This document shows, piece by piece, positions 9,673-18,426 of a stretch of DNA of 64,000 nt. The notes under the pieces were generated by a model. It did not search any database, was not told the DNA's origin, and worked only from the letters and a program-made list of their open reading frames with translations. The position numbers and the translations under genes were made by a program. The stretch spans positions 24,624 through 88,623 of the forward strand of contig CALVOV010000004.1 of NCBI GenBank assembly GCA_944350385.1, written 5' to 3'. Source of the stretch: an uncultured Bacilli bacterium. Lineage in GTDB: Bacteria; Bacillota_I; Bacilli_A; RF39; UBA660. How positions within the stretch are numbered: position 1 is the stretch's first letter; each line of letters starts with the position of its first letter.

Positions 9673-10314
9673 TTATATTAACTTATTTTTTATATTTTTT
9701 TGTTCTTTTTCTTTCAAATTCTCAAAATCACCTGTTTTAGAATAAATTTTATATGGATGATTTTGTCTCCACTTTTTTCTCTCTTCTGTAGAAAAAACAA
9801 ATAATTCTTCAGCTATATCAATATGTAATATACCATCAAGATGATCAATTTCATGAGATAAAACAGTTGACTCAAAGCCCTCAAAAGTATCAAGATGTCT
9901 ATTGTTATAAGTATCATAATATTCTAATATTATTTTATATGGCCTTAAAACTCTACCAAAATTATCTAAGCAACTAGCACAAGCTTCCCAATAATCAGTT
10001 AACCCCTCTCTTTTAATAATAACCGGATTAATTAATATTCTTGATTCATTATATTTTTTTTCTTCTAATGATTCAGAATTTGTTTGCATTTTATTAATTA
10101 TATCTAAATTAGTATTTTTTAGATAAATTAACCTCTTTGGTATACCTAGTTGCACTGCTGCCATTGCCATTACGTCATTTTCACAACAATATTGCTCCAA
10201 AATTTTTATATCACTAATTAGACTTTTATCAGTAGCAATATCTACAGGTACTGATATTTGTCTTAAATATTCTTCATTGTCTGCTATTGTAATAGATTTA
10301 AGTATTTTTTTCAT
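9673..10314 (-). CDS. Peptide deformylase-family protein, divergent
   Basis: 213 residues from the chosen ATG. Deformylases remove the N-formyl group from new proteins. Motif 1 (usual GxGxAAxQ) is VMAMAAVQLG, so the first glycine positions are replaced but the Gln is kept. Motif 2 (EGCLS) is EACAS with the metal-ligand Cys and the correct distance to the following VLRP. Motif 3 is HEIDHLDG with both His ligands and the catalytic Glu. A GTG 18 bases upstream extends the frame, but the GAGAGG ribosome site lies between that GTG and the ATG at 10314, so the ATG is used. Active metal chemistry looks intact; the motif 1 and 2 changes make it either a divergent housekeeping enzyme or a second paralogue. 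Confidence 0.85.
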   Translation of the reverse strand: MKKILKSITIADNEEYLRQISVPVDIATDKSLISDIKILEQYCCENDVMAMAAVQLGIPKRLIYLKNTNLDIINKMQTNSESLEEKKYNESRILINPVIIKREGLTDYWEACASCLDNFGRVLRPYKIILEYYDTYNNRHLDTFEGFESTVLSHEIDHLDGILHIDIAEELFVFSTEERKKWRQNHPYKIYSKTGDFENLKEKEQKNIKNKLI

Positions 10315-10455
10315 TTTTTTCCTCTCTAACACATAATAATTAAATTAAAATTATTCCTTGAAATAACAAATCCAAGACTCCTCTTTATTTAACTTATTCA
10401 TCAAAACACAACATTTGATGAAATATGCCAACTATATATATTACTCTACGAGAAA

Positions 10456-11661
10456 TTATCGTAGTCTTAGTAAACAAACAGATTCAACATGATAAGTTTT
10501 TGGAAACATATTGAAAGTTTTAACTTCGATAACTTCATAACTGTCATTTAGTAATTGCAAATCTCTAGCTAGTGTTGCAGGATCACATGAGACATATATA
10601 ATATTTTGAGCTGCTATATCATTTAAATATTGTATTGTTTTTTTATAAAGGCCCGCTCTAGGAGGATCAACTATAATCAAATCGTATTTTCCAATAATTT
10701 TATCAATATAATCCTCAACCCTACTACAAACAAATTTTATATGAGAAACATTATTTAATTTTTTATTTTTATTTGCATCTCTGATGTTAGATTCTGAACT
10801 ATCAATACCTAAAATATTTTTAGCTAAACTAGAAACATATATTCCTATAGTACCAGTACCACAATATAAATCTAAAACATTATTGGAATTTGACTTTTTT
10901 ACATAATCAAAAATAGTTTGATATAAGCTCTCAACTACTAAAGCATTTATTTGAAAGAATGATTCTATAGAAACATAAAAATCATATTTTCCAATACGCG
11001 ATATAAGAGGTGTACCATATACTAATTTATTATTTACATAAATACACTCTACATCTTTTTCTAGCTCATTTAAATCATTAACAGTTCCATTGAAATTAAT
11101 AGCTAAATTAGAATTACTATTACCAACTCTAACAAGTATTTCCGAAATATCGTTTACACTTTTAAAAACTATTTTTTTTAATTTAGGTAAAATTAAGTTA
11201 ATTTCTTTCCTTAATAAAAAACAATAATCGATACTAACTAAATCATTACTTTTTTCTTTATAAAAACCGAGTTTTCTATTAGCAACATGAAACACTGCTT
11301 TATTACGATAATAATATTCATTTGAACTATTGATACTAACTACTTTATCAGAAGATATATTTCCTATTCTTTCTATCAAACCTTTTACTTTATTAAGCTT
11401 ATATTCATTTTCTAATTTAATAGGATAATTCAAAAATTGACAACCTCCACAATCAGAATAATATGGACATTTAATTTCCAATCTATCGCAACTTTTATTA
11501 ATATATGACAAAACTTTACCTTCTATATATTTTCTATTACTTCTAATAATTTCAATATCAACAACTTCATTTGGTAAAGCGTTAGATACAAAGCAAACTT
11601 TGCCATCTATATGACAAATACCTCTACCAAAATTATCTAATCTTTCAATAAATACTTCCAT
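10456..11661 (-). CDS. rlmCD: 23S rRNA (uracil-C5)-methyltransferase, RlmCD/TrmA family
   Basis: 401 residues. An N-terminal TRAM domain (about 1-55) is followed by the iron-sulfur motif CPYYSDCGGCQFLNY (about 65-80). The Rossmann methyltransferase domain has the SAM motif DLYCGTGTIGIY, then DPPRAG, and the catalytic Cys in YVSCDPATLARD near residue 360. The family makes m5U in 23S rRNA or tRNA; in Firmicutes the single RlmCD-type enzyme covers two 23S sites, so the exact target here is inferred. ATG start. A small hairpin (10446-10464) overlaps the stop but lacks a T-run. Confidence 0.9.
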   Translation of the reverse strand: MEVFIERLDNFGRGICHIDGKVCFVSNALPNEVVDIEIIRSNRKYIEGKVLSYINKSCDRLEIKCPYYSDCGGCQFLNYPIKLENEYKLNKVKGLIERIGNISSDKVVSINSSNEYYYRNKAVFHVANRKLGFYKEKSNDLVSIDYCFLLRKEINLILPKLKKIVFKSVNDISEILVRVGNSNSNLAINFNGTVNDLNELEKDVECIYVNNKLVYGTPLISRIGKYDFYVSIESFFQINALVVESLYQTIFDYVKKSNSNNVLDLYCGTGTIGIYVSSLAKNILGIDSSESNIRDANKNKKLNNVSHIKFVCSRVEDYIDKIIGKYDLIIVDPPRAGLYKKTIQYLNDIAAQNIIYVSCDPATLARDLQLLNDSYEVIEVKTFNMFPKTYHVESVCLLRLR

Positions 11662-11773
11662 ATATTACCTCTTATAAATATTCATAACTAATATACTAAA
11701 CATTAATACTTCAGTCAATAATCTTAAATACATAAAATATTTTTAAATAAACATACTAATAAAAGGTGATAAT

Positions 11774-13141
11774 ATGACTTCTAGCGATGTGATTAAAAGG
11801 CATCTTATAGTTGATAATTTTAAAATAACTATAACGTACATTGAAACATTAATTAATACTTATAAATTAGATAAACTTATTATTGAAAAATTAGAATCTT
11901 TAAAAAAAGAAAGACTTAAAGATCTTAGTAATTCTCTTGCAAACGAAAACATAAAAATAATTAATAAAAATGAGATAAATAAATATTTATATAATAGTTT
12001 TGTAATAATAGAAACAGATTGGAAAATCTATGCACTAGAATTAAGAGAAAATCTTAATAGAAGTATTCAAACTATAAATGGAGAAATATCTATAATTGGA
12101 CCGAAGGATTCTTTTATAGAAAACTACAATACTAATATTGGTTTAATTAGAAAGAGAATTCCAAATGAAAAAGTTATTGTTGAGACTTTAAAAATTGGAA
12201 CATTAACTGCAACAAAAGTTGGTATATTATCAATAAAAGGTATTACTAGTGAAAAATTAATCAAAAGAATAAAAAAACAACTTCAAAAAATATATATTGA
12301 TGGTTTGATTGATTCAAGTTATATAAAGAGAAATTTAGAAACAAAAGGTCAACTTTTTCCTACTATCATACCAACAGAACGACCTGATAAAGCAGTCATG
12401 CAACTACTAGAAGGAAAAGTTTTAATTGTAGTTGATAACAGTCCATATGTATTAATATTACCAAGTTTTTTTATTGATTTCTTTCATACAGTAGATGACT
12501 ATTATCAAAAAAGCACTCATATCTCTTTTATTAGAATAATTCGTTTTTTTGCCTTTTTGATTGCAATCCTGACACCAGCAATTTATATAGCTATTACTAC
12601 AAGAAATTATGATTTAGTACCATTAGATTTACTATTAATGTTAAAAGCTGGTAGGACATTTGTCCCATTTCCTGCTTATCTAGAGGCTATTTTCATGATA
12701 ATTTGTTTTGAGATTTTAAAAGAATCAGATATTCGTATGTCATCTACTAATGGATCAGCCGTTTCTATATTAGGAGGATTGATTTTAGGTGATGCCGCAG
12801 TTGCAGCCGGAATTGTCTCACCTATCATGATAATAGTTATCGCAATATCATCTATGGCTGCGCTTGTCTTCTCATCTATAGAATTTGTTAATGTCATTCG
12901 CTTTTATAAAGTATTGTTATTACTATTAGGAAGTTGTTTAGGTATTGTAGGTATAATTATTGGTATAGTATTTCTCTTATATAATCTTATTAACACTAAA
13001 TGTTTTGACTATAAATACTTAACACCAATATACCCACTAGACAAAAATGAATTAAAAGATACTATCATTAGAATAGATGATAATAATTTATATAGAAATA
13101 GTAAAATTACAAAAAATAAATACCGAGGTAAAATAAGATGA
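11774..13141 (+). CDS. Spore germination protein, GerA family A subunit
   Basis: 455 residues. The soluble N-terminal half contains the GerA signature GPKDSFIENYNTNIGLIRKR (about 113-132) and ERPDKAVMQLLEGKVLIVVDNSP. The C-terminal half has four or five membrane helices with PLDLLLMLKAGRTFVPFP, SSTNGSAVSILGGLILGDAAV and AGIVSPIMIIVIAIS, all diagnostic for GerAA/GerBA/GerKA subunits of germinant receptors in the spore inner membrane. AAAGGTG ribosome site. The stop overlaps the next start by ATGA, so the pair is translationally coupled. A B subunit (permease-like) is missing from the locus. It suggests a spore-forming or recently non-sporulating lineage. Confidence 0.95.
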   Translation: MTSSDVIKRHLIVDNFKITITYIETLINTYKLDKLIIEKLESLKKERLKDLSNSLANENIKIINKNEINKYLYNSFVIIETDWKIYALELRENLNRSIQTINGEISIIGPKDSFIENYNTNIGLIRKRIPNEKVIVETLKIGTLTATKVGILSIKGITSEKLIKRIKKQLQKIYIDGLIDSSYIKRNLETKGQLFPTIIPTERPDKAVMQLLEGKVLIVVDNSPYVLILPSFFIDFFHTVDDYYQKSTHISFIRIIRFFAFLIAILTPAIYIAITTRNYDLVPLDLLLMLKAGRTFVPFPAYLEAIFMIICFEILKESDIRMSSTNGSAVSILGGLILGDAAVAAGIVSPIMIIVIAISSMAALVFSSIEFVNVIRFYKVLLLLLGSCLGIVGIIIGIVFLLYNLINTKCFDYKYLTPIYPLDKNELKDTIIRIDDNNLYRNSKITKNKYRGKIR

Positions 13142-13524
13142 AGAAAATAATTATAATAATGATAATTTTAATAATAATTTATATATCAAAAATCCCACCA
13201 TATAATGAGTTAAATAATATTTCTATTATTGATGGCATTGGTATAGAAAAAAAAGATTCGAATTATATTTTATATCTAAGAGAAATAATACCTAATAAAA
13301 AAGAAAATGGTATAACTTACGAATATAAAATATATCAAGAATCAACTGAAAATATTTTAAAGGGAATAGAAAACCTTCAAAAGAAAAATAAAAAAAAACT
13401 TTACTTAAATAAAGTGAAGTTTATTGTAACTAATTATCAAATTAATTCTACTCATAAATCAATAAAAATTTATCAAACAAAAAACGTCTTAAATAAATTA
13501 AAATCTATTCAACAATACAAGTAA
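13138..13524 (+). CDS. GerC-like germination protein, N-terminal domain only
   Basis: 128 residues against the usual 350-400 of Ger(x)C proteins. A hydrophobic N-terminal segment (about 3-17) is followed by NELNNISIIDGIGIEKK and a YILYLREIIP strand, matching the first domain of GerAC/GerBC proteins. It lacks the lipobox Cys normally found after the signal sequence, and the later domains are absent. It starts inside the gerA stop codon (ATGA). The 3' end overlaps the convergent downstream gene by 20 bp. It may be a truncated remnant or a reduced but working subunit. Confidence 0.75.
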   Translation: MKKIIIIMIILIIIYISKIPPYNELNNISIIDGIGIEKKDSNYILYLREIIPNKKENGITYEYKIYQESTENILKGIENLQKKNKKKLYLNKVKFIVTNYQINSTHKSIKIYQTKNVLNKLKSIQQYK

Positions 13525-14032
13525 AGCCTTTTGCTTCATAATAACTTTTTAATTCAGAAGCTTCTCTAAATTGTTTAACTATCTCTTCGTTGTTTTCTAT
13601 TGTTGCTAACAAAGAATCATTGATAGTAACTACAGTAATACCAGCTGAATAAGTTACAAAATCAGTACTTAATCCGGAAAACAAACCAAAGAATGCACTA
13701 TAATCTGTAAATTCTTTTTGACCATCAGGGATTGTTATAGTAGCTACATCACTTAAATTATTAGGATTTGAAAATGTAATGATATTTGTTGTTATTTTTC
13801 CATTACTATAATTAGCATTAGAAACTATAGATAAAGCTGTAGTTGGATAATCTTTAGAACAAACTAAAGTTCCATCAGTAATATTATTATCATCACCTTC
13901 TTCAACATTTTCCACTACTTCTTCTTTAGGAAAAAAAGCTCGTGTAACAGGTGGTACAATAATAAAAAATGCTAATATTAAGATAACAATTAAAACGACA
14001 AATGTTGGATATTTTTGTTTTTGTTGTTCCAT
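13505..14032 (-). CDS. Hypothetical membrane-anchored extracellular protein
   Basis: 175 residues. A short charged N-terminus (MEQQKQK) precedes one strong membrane helix (about 9-32), then an acidic linker and an outward domain with two Cys residues (about 58 and 172) that could form a disulfide. No lipobox or sorting signal. It overlaps the end of the GerC-like gene on the opposite strand. Family not recognised. Confidence 0.65.
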   Translation of the reverse strand: MEQQKQKYPTFVVLIVILILAFFIIVPPVTRAFFPKEEVVENVEEGDDNNITDGTLVCSKDYPTTALSIVSNANYSNGKITTNIITFSNPNNLSDVATITIPDGQKEFTDYSAFFGLFSGLSTDFVTYSAGITVVTINDSLLATIENNEEIVKQFREASELKSYYEAKGFTCIVE

Positions 14033-14089
14033 TTCTAATCTCCCCTTTACTATAACAATGTTATATCATAGAACTTCAGATAATTCAAT

Positions 14090-14689
14090 TTATTTTATTT
14101 TTATTCCAAGCATCATAGATAATAATAAAGCTTGTTCAGTTGATACAATCAAACCATATAATTCTTTAATTGGTACCTTAATTTTATCAATATTACAACT
14201 AGATAAATCTAAATTTACTAACTTTGTTTTATAAAACTCAATCTCTGTTAAATCACTATTTTCAAATATCAAATCTTTCCATTTAACTTCTATAAAAGAA
14301 GCATCTTTCAATGTACATTCTTCAAAATGTACATTTTTTAAATTCGTACTATTAAAATTACTATAACTTAAATTACAATTACAAAATAAAACTTTTTCTA
14401 AGAAAGAATCTGTAAAATCTATCCCTACCAAATTACAATTATTAAAAATAACATTTTTATAAGAATGACTAGATAAATCTAAATTATTAAAATTACAATT
14501 TTCTATTTTTGAAGACTCAATATCTAATCCTTGAAAAACCGCTGCAGAAAAATCACACGAAATTATTTTAGAATTATTTATTTCTATATAATCATGATAA
14601 TTATCTACCTTAATTTTTTCAATTAAACATCCTTCCATTACATCATCAGGTAAATTTTCAATTTTTTTATATTCTTTAATATTATTCAT
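14090..14689 (-). CDS. Pentapeptide-repeat protein
   Basis: 199 residues containing a run of about 20 A(D/N)LxX-type pentapeptides from about residue 28 to 160, for example CDFSA, CNFNN, LDLSS, CNLVG, CNLSY and DLTEI. Such repeats form a right-handed quadrilateral beta-helix; some family members mimic DNA, most have no known role. The start codon overlaps the end of the DUF3006-like gene by 8 bp, so the two are probably made from one transcript with the hydrolase before them. No membrane segment or signal peptide. Confidence 0.85.
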   Translation of the reverse strand: MNNIKEYKKIENLPDDVMEGCLIEKIKVDNYHDYIEINNSKIISCDFSAAVFQGLDIESSKIENCNFNNLDLSSHSYKNVIFNNCNLVGIDFTDSFLEKVLFCNCNLSYSNFNSTNLKNVHFEECTLKDASFIEVKWKDLIFENSDLTEIEFYKTKLVNLDLSSCNIDKIKVPIKELYGLIVSTEQALLLSMMLGIKIK

Positions 14690-14921
14690 CTTTTTTATTT
14701 TGAACCTTAAGTTTCTCTAGTCTTTCTCGTAAAGATTGTTTTCTTTTTACTTCTATTGTTTCATCAATTATATAGCCATTTAAATTAAATATTAAAATAT
14801 TTCCCTCTTTGATACTTTTAGGAAGGTTTTCTAATTTTTCATAAATAATTTTTTTAGTGTGTAATTCTTCCAATTTAGCTAAATTATCTATTATTTCATC
14901 AACAACGTATTTTTTAACCAT
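14682..14921 (-). CDS. DUF3006-like small protein
   Basis: 79 residues starting MVKKYVVDEIIDNLAKLEEL; middle segment ENLPKSIKEGNILIF resembles DUF3006 proteins, small acidic-basic beta proteins often placed beside ComEC-like hydrolases. I use the ATG at 14921 because an AAGGAG site lies 10 bases before it, inside the end of the upstream hydrolase gene; a longer frame to 14966 has no such site. It overlaps the hydrolase by 8 bp and the pentapeptide gene by 8 bp, which implies tight translational coupling. Function unknown. Confidence 0.75.
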   Translation of the reverse strand: MVKKYVVDEIIDNLAKLEELHTKKIIYEKLENLPKSIKEGNILIFNLNGYIIDETIEVKRKQSLRERLEKLKVQNKKDE

Positions 14922-15840
14922 CAGTATCAGTCTCCTTAGTTGAAAATGTAATTTCTTTACCGTCACTTTTTGCTATTATTGTACCATTTAAATCAGTACG
15001 ATAAACTCTAATTTTCAAATTATTTAATTTATTCAATGTTTCAATTTTAGGATGATCATAAACATTACCTTCTCCAACTTGAATAATTGCATATTTAGGA
15101 TTAACTTTTTCTAAGAAATCAATTGAAGAAGAATACTGAGAACCATGATGGCCGATTTTTAACACATCAGCTTTAATATCAGAATTTAATAATTTTTTCT
15201 CAACATTAGCAGTAGCGTCACCAGTTAACAAAAACGAATTATTACCATAAGATAATTTTAAGACAATCGAAGTATCATTTAAGTCACTATCTTCATCACC
15301 AACATATAAAACTTTGACTATGGCATCTGCCAAATAAAATTGTTCTCCAACATTTGGTGTTTGAAAAGCTAACTTCTTCTCTTCTAAAGCTAAAAGGACA
15401 TCTTCAAACGTTCTAGATGAAGATACAACATCTGGCATATAAAAATCATCGATTTCAAAATTATCAATTATATTGTCCATACCACCAATATGATCTTCAT
15501 GAGCATGAGTACCAAAAACATAATCAAATTTTTTAATACCTAATGAATTGAAATAATCCACTAGTTTATCTCCATCCTCATTATTACCAGCATCAATAAG
15601 CATATTGTGATCTTGAGTAGAAACTAGTATACAATCAGCTTGACCAACATCAACAAAATGAACCATTAAACTACCATCTACTTTACGAGTAACATTAACT
15701 GGTTGCGTATCACTAATATTTTCACGAAAAATATTTTGAATAGGGCCTTCTAAATAATTAGTATAAATATAAACTCCTAAAACTAATAACAAACTGATTA
15801 CGATTTTTCGAATACTTTGCTCTATCTTATCACTAGACAT
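14914..15840 (-). CDS. ComEC-like metallo-beta-lactamase fold hydrolase, membrane anchored
   Basis: 308 residues. One N-terminal membrane helix (about 11-27) is followed by a metallo-beta-lactamase domain: VHFVDVGQADCILV, LIDAGNNEDG, the metal-binding motif THAHEDHIGG (111-120), LLTGDAT and IGHHGSQYSSS. This matches the stand-alone version of the C-terminal domain of the DNA-uptake protein ComEC, thought to be an extracytoplasmic nuclease or phosphodiesterase. The competence membrane channel is not part of this gene. It begins a three-gene overlapping set with the DUF3006-like and pentapeptide genes. Substrate uncertain. Confidence 0.88.
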   Translation of the reverse strand: MSSDKIEQSIRKIVISLLLVLGVYIYTNYLEGPIQNIFRENISDTQPVNVTRKVDGSLMVHFVDVGQADCILVSTQDHNMLIDAGNNEDGDKLVDYFNSLGIKKFDYVFGTHAHEDHIGGMDNIIDNFEIDDFYMPDVVSSSRTFEDVLLALEEKKLAFQTPNVGEQFYLADAIVKVLYVGDEDSDLNDTSIVLKLSYGNNSFLLTGDATANVEKKLLNSDIKADVLKIGHHGSQYSSSIDFLEKVNPKYAIIQVGEGNVYDHPKIETLNKLNNLKIRVYRTDLNGTIIAKSDGKEITFSTKETDTDG

Positions 15841-15862
15841 AAATAACCACCAATCTTATTCT

Positions 15863-16534
15863 CTACTTTAATATTTTTTTTTCATTTTTAGATATTAAAT
15901 AAGCATCTGCTGAAGGGATACTTTTAATTAAACTAATTGAACCATCTACTATTTTTAGAGCTGTTCCATTCTCTAAAGAGTAGACTTTTCTATCACCAAT
16001 TTCAGTCATCATCTCGCTATATTTTTCTTCGCTATGATGTGGTGAAAAAATTAAGTCCAAGCACCCTAATCCTTTAATGAATTCATATTTATCAGATTCT
16101 CCTCTTAATTTTAAAGAATCAGAATATCCTTCATTACATAAAATAATAGCTCCTGCTGATATACCAACTATCACTTTATTTTTTTTAAATGCTTCAATAA
16201 ATAATTCTTCCAAATTATATTCTTTCAATTCATTTAAAAGTTTAATAGTATCTCCACCACCTATATAAATGATATCTGCATTATTTATTTTAGCTTCTAC
16301 AATATCTCTATTATTAATGATATTCTTTTTCTTTAAATATTGACAATTACATCCTAAACTCTTATAAATATTTTTCATAGCATCATAATATGAATCAGCA
16401 AAACTAGAAGCTAAACCAACAAATAAAAATTGGGGCATAGCTTTGTCCGTCATTTTAACTACTTCACGGTCAATATTCTCAGTTTCCCATGCACCACCCC
16501 TAGTGTTGCCTCCCCCTATTAACATACATTTCAT
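15863..16534 (-). CDS. Peptidase S51-family (dipeptidase E-like) protein
   Basis: 223 residues. The nucleophile motif GISAGAI places the catalytic serine at 126; GGGDT (about 92-96) and SPHHSEE (about 162-168, candidate His) fit the S51 family of PepE and cyanophycinase. Known members cleave Asp-X dipeptides or modified peptides in the cytoplasm. It is directly adjacent to the DUF4186 gene (no gap) and 22 bp before the ComEC-like gene. Substrate not predictable. Confidence 0.85.
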   Translation of the reverse strand: MKCMLIGGGNTRGGAWETENIDREVVKMTDKAMPQFLFVGLASSFADSYYDAMKNIYKSLGCNCQYLKKKNIINNRDIVEAKINNADIIYIGGGDTIKLLNELKEYNLEELFIEAFKKNKVIVGISAGAIILCNEGYSDSLKLRGESDKYEFIKGLGCLDLIFSPHHSEEKYSEMMTEIGDRKVYSLENGTALKIVDGSISLIKSIPSADAYLISKNEKKILK

Positions 16535-16924
16535 CTAATCACCTCTACTATCATTTTTTTGATTCTTGTAATCACGAATAATCCACACTATTAATAAACT
16601 GACTATATAATTAACTTCATTATTCGTTAACTCTCTATTTAATGGAATATTATGCCACCTTTTTAAACACTTTCTACAACAGCAACCGCAAGCATGCTGA
16701 GCAATAAAAACCGGATGATTCTTAGTTGGGGTTTGGCGACCATCATTTTTTGGATGAGCCGGCTTTAAATTTCTATTAATAATATCATAGGCATGTTGAA
16801 TAATAGTGTCATAACCCTTTTTCTCTAAAAAAGATAACATATATTTTCTTAAATGAAATTGACTTCTAAATTTTGAATTACTTAATTCATTTAATTTGTT
16901 ATTTATTATTTTTAACTTATCCAT
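16535..16924 (-). CDS. DUF4186 family protein
   Basis: 129 residues. Contains the DUF4186 hallmark block FRSQFHLRKY, then HPKNDGRQTPTKNHPVFIAQ, then HACGCCCRKCLKRWHNI. The Cys/His cluster (HACGCCCRKC) could bind metal. The family has no established function. It is packed between the papain-like and S51 genes with no intergenic bases. Confidence 0.85.
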   Translation of the reverse strand: MDKLKIINNKLNELSNSKFRSQFHLRKYMLSFLEKKGYDTIIQHAYDIINRNLKPAHPKNDGRQTPTKNHPVFIAQHACGCCCRKCLKRWHNIPLNRELTNNEVNYIVSLLIVWIIRDYKNQKNDSRGD

Positions 16925-17452
16925 CTAATCGCTTCTATAATCTTTAAGTAATCCACTATAATATAAATTAGCATTTTCTAAATACTTAAAATCTTCAGGT
17001 TTAACAGCTTCAGGTAGATTATTATAAATGTTTGAATCATCCATGACTTTTTTAACAAATTCAGCACAATAATAACAATCATGCCTTTCTAATCTTAATC
17101 TAAATTTAGCTAAAATTAAGCCTATAATATTAAATTTGTAATTAAATTTAGATTTATCCATTGATTTAATTTTTTTCTTCAATTTTCTATATTGAAAATC
17201 AGATACTTCTAAACTATATATATTACTTATGGTTGTATTTTCAAATCTTTTAAATGTTCCATAATCTATTCCTTCATGAACAAATCCACCAAAAAAAGGA
17301 TTATATGGATTCAATCTTCCAAATGAATACATCTCTTTTAAATCAGCATCTAAAGAAATAGAAACATGTGCAAACTCATCTTTTGTTGTTATATGAATCA
17401 AATGAGATAATGCAGTACCAGTAAACGTTAAAACTATGTATATTTTCTTCAA
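16925..17452 (-). CDS. Permuted papain-like (NlpC/P60-type) cysteine hydrolase
   Basis: 175 residues. FAHVSISLD (His about 29) precedes the Cys motif DCYYCAEFV (Cys about 138 and 141); His before Cys is the circularly permuted order of YiiX/YycO-type NlpC/P60 proteins. Relatives are lipid- or peptide-bond amidases. There is no signal peptide, so a cytoplasmic role is likely. The gene abuts the DUF4186 gene. Assignment is from motif order; either Cys could be the nucleophile. Confidence 0.65.
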   Translation of the reverse strand: MKKIYIVLTFTGTALSHLIHITTKDEFAHVSISLDADLKEMYSFGRLNPYNPFFGGFVHEGIDYGTFKRFENTTISNIYSLEVSDFQYRKLKKKIKSMDKSKFNYKFNIIGLILAKFRLRLERHDCYYCAEFVKKVMDDSNIYNNLPEAVKPEDFKYLENANLYYSGLLKDYRSD

Positions 17453-17488
17453 ACATCATCACCATCCTCATTATACATTATTAATTTC

Positions 17489-17519
17489 AAAAAAAAAAGG
17501 AATCGATTAGATTTCCTTT
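17489..17519 (-). terminator. Intrinsic terminator after the lipid kinase gene
   Basis: Stem AAAGGAA(A)TC / GATTCCTTT with a TAATC loop and a following run of T on the minus strand. The kinase stop codon lies in the loop. Confidence 0.75.
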
Positions 17520-18424
17520 ATAAATAATTTTTTTTCTCTTTCCTTAGGAACAATAAATTTCATTTTATCATTCGCACTTATATGATAATGCAACGAATTT
17601 TTTTCCAATTTTTCTCCATCTATACACCAGTTTTTCTCTGGTAATTCACTAAATTTTATATCAATATCATTAGCTTTAATAGAGATTAAATTTTTTGTAT
17701 GATTTCCTAAGAAAAATTGAATAAAAGTATTAACTAAATCTCCTCTATTTTTAGATTTACACAATAATACTTCTAGTTGACCATCATCAAGTTTTACATC
17801 TTTATAAAATTCTGGTACTCCAGCAATATGATTAGAATTAGAAATTATAATTAGTGAATATTCATCTTCTAACTCTATACCATCTAAAACAATTTTAGTT
17901 TTATATCTCTTAGTATCTTGAAAAAACTCTTTTATTCCCTCACGAATATAAGCTAAATAACCAGACTTACTTTTTCTCTCACGAGCAGTCTCATATGGAA
18001 TATGCATAAATTTTCCCATTCCCGCTACATAAGTAAAAGCTTTCCCATTAATCATACCAATATCTATTTCCCTAATATCACCATGTAAAGCTAAATCCAA
18101 ATTTTCTAATGGTGATTTCGTATATCCAAGCATTGATGCAACATCATTGCAACTACCCATAGGTAATGGACATACTGCCATTCTATCATGACGTTTAATA
18201 TTTCCATTAACAACCTCATTTAACGTTCCATCTCCGCCCATAGAATAAACAATATCATAACGATTAGCATCTTCTACAATCTCGCGAGCATGATCTGGAC
18301 GTTTTGTGAAACATATATCAACATCATAACCACATTCAGTAATTTTTTTGTAATAATCTTGTAATACCATAATTGGAAAACCTCTTCCACTATTAGGATT
18401 ACATACGATTAATAATTTTTTCAT
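17507..18424 (-). CDS. Diacylglycerol kinase family lipid kinase (YegS/BmrU/DagK type)
   Basis: 305 residues. The N-terminal nucleotide domain has LIVCNPNSGRG and the ATP-binding motif GGDGTLNEVVNG (63-74), followed by PLPMGSCNDVA, the usual GTxNDFA site with Ser-Cys in place of Thr. The C-terminal beta-sandwich ends IDGE..., typical of the family. These enzymes phosphorylate diacylglycerol or related lipids at the inner face of the membrane. It follows the ABC exporter pair by 2 bp, so it is likely the end of that operon. Lipid substrate not fixed by sequence. Confidence 0.9.
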   Translation of the reverse strand: MKKLLIVCNPNSGRGFPIMVLQDYYKKITECGYDVDICFTKRPDHAREIVEDANRYDIVYSMGGDGTLNEVVNGNIKRHDRMAVCPLPMGSCNDVASMLGYTKSPLENLDLALHGDIREIDIGMINGKAFTYVAGMGKFMHIPYETARERKSKSGYLAYIREGIKEFFQDTKRYKTKIVLDGIELEDEYSLIIISNSNHIAGVPEFYKDVKLDDGQLEVLLCKSKNRGDLVNTFIQFFLGNHTKNLISIKANDIDIKFSELPEKNWCIDGEKLEKNSLHYHISANDKMKFIVPKEREKKLFIKEI

Positions 18425-18426
18425 AA

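Noticed and set aside
10446..10464. CTACGA / TCGTAG hairpin at the rlmCD stop
   Set aside because: No T-run follows, so I do not call it a terminator.
11728..11758. Sigma-G-like promoter (TACATA, 17 bases, CATACTA) upstream of the GerA-like gene
   Set aside because: Transcription would start at about 11765, inside the ribosome binding site, leaving no usable leader. In AT-rich DNA the match may be chance.
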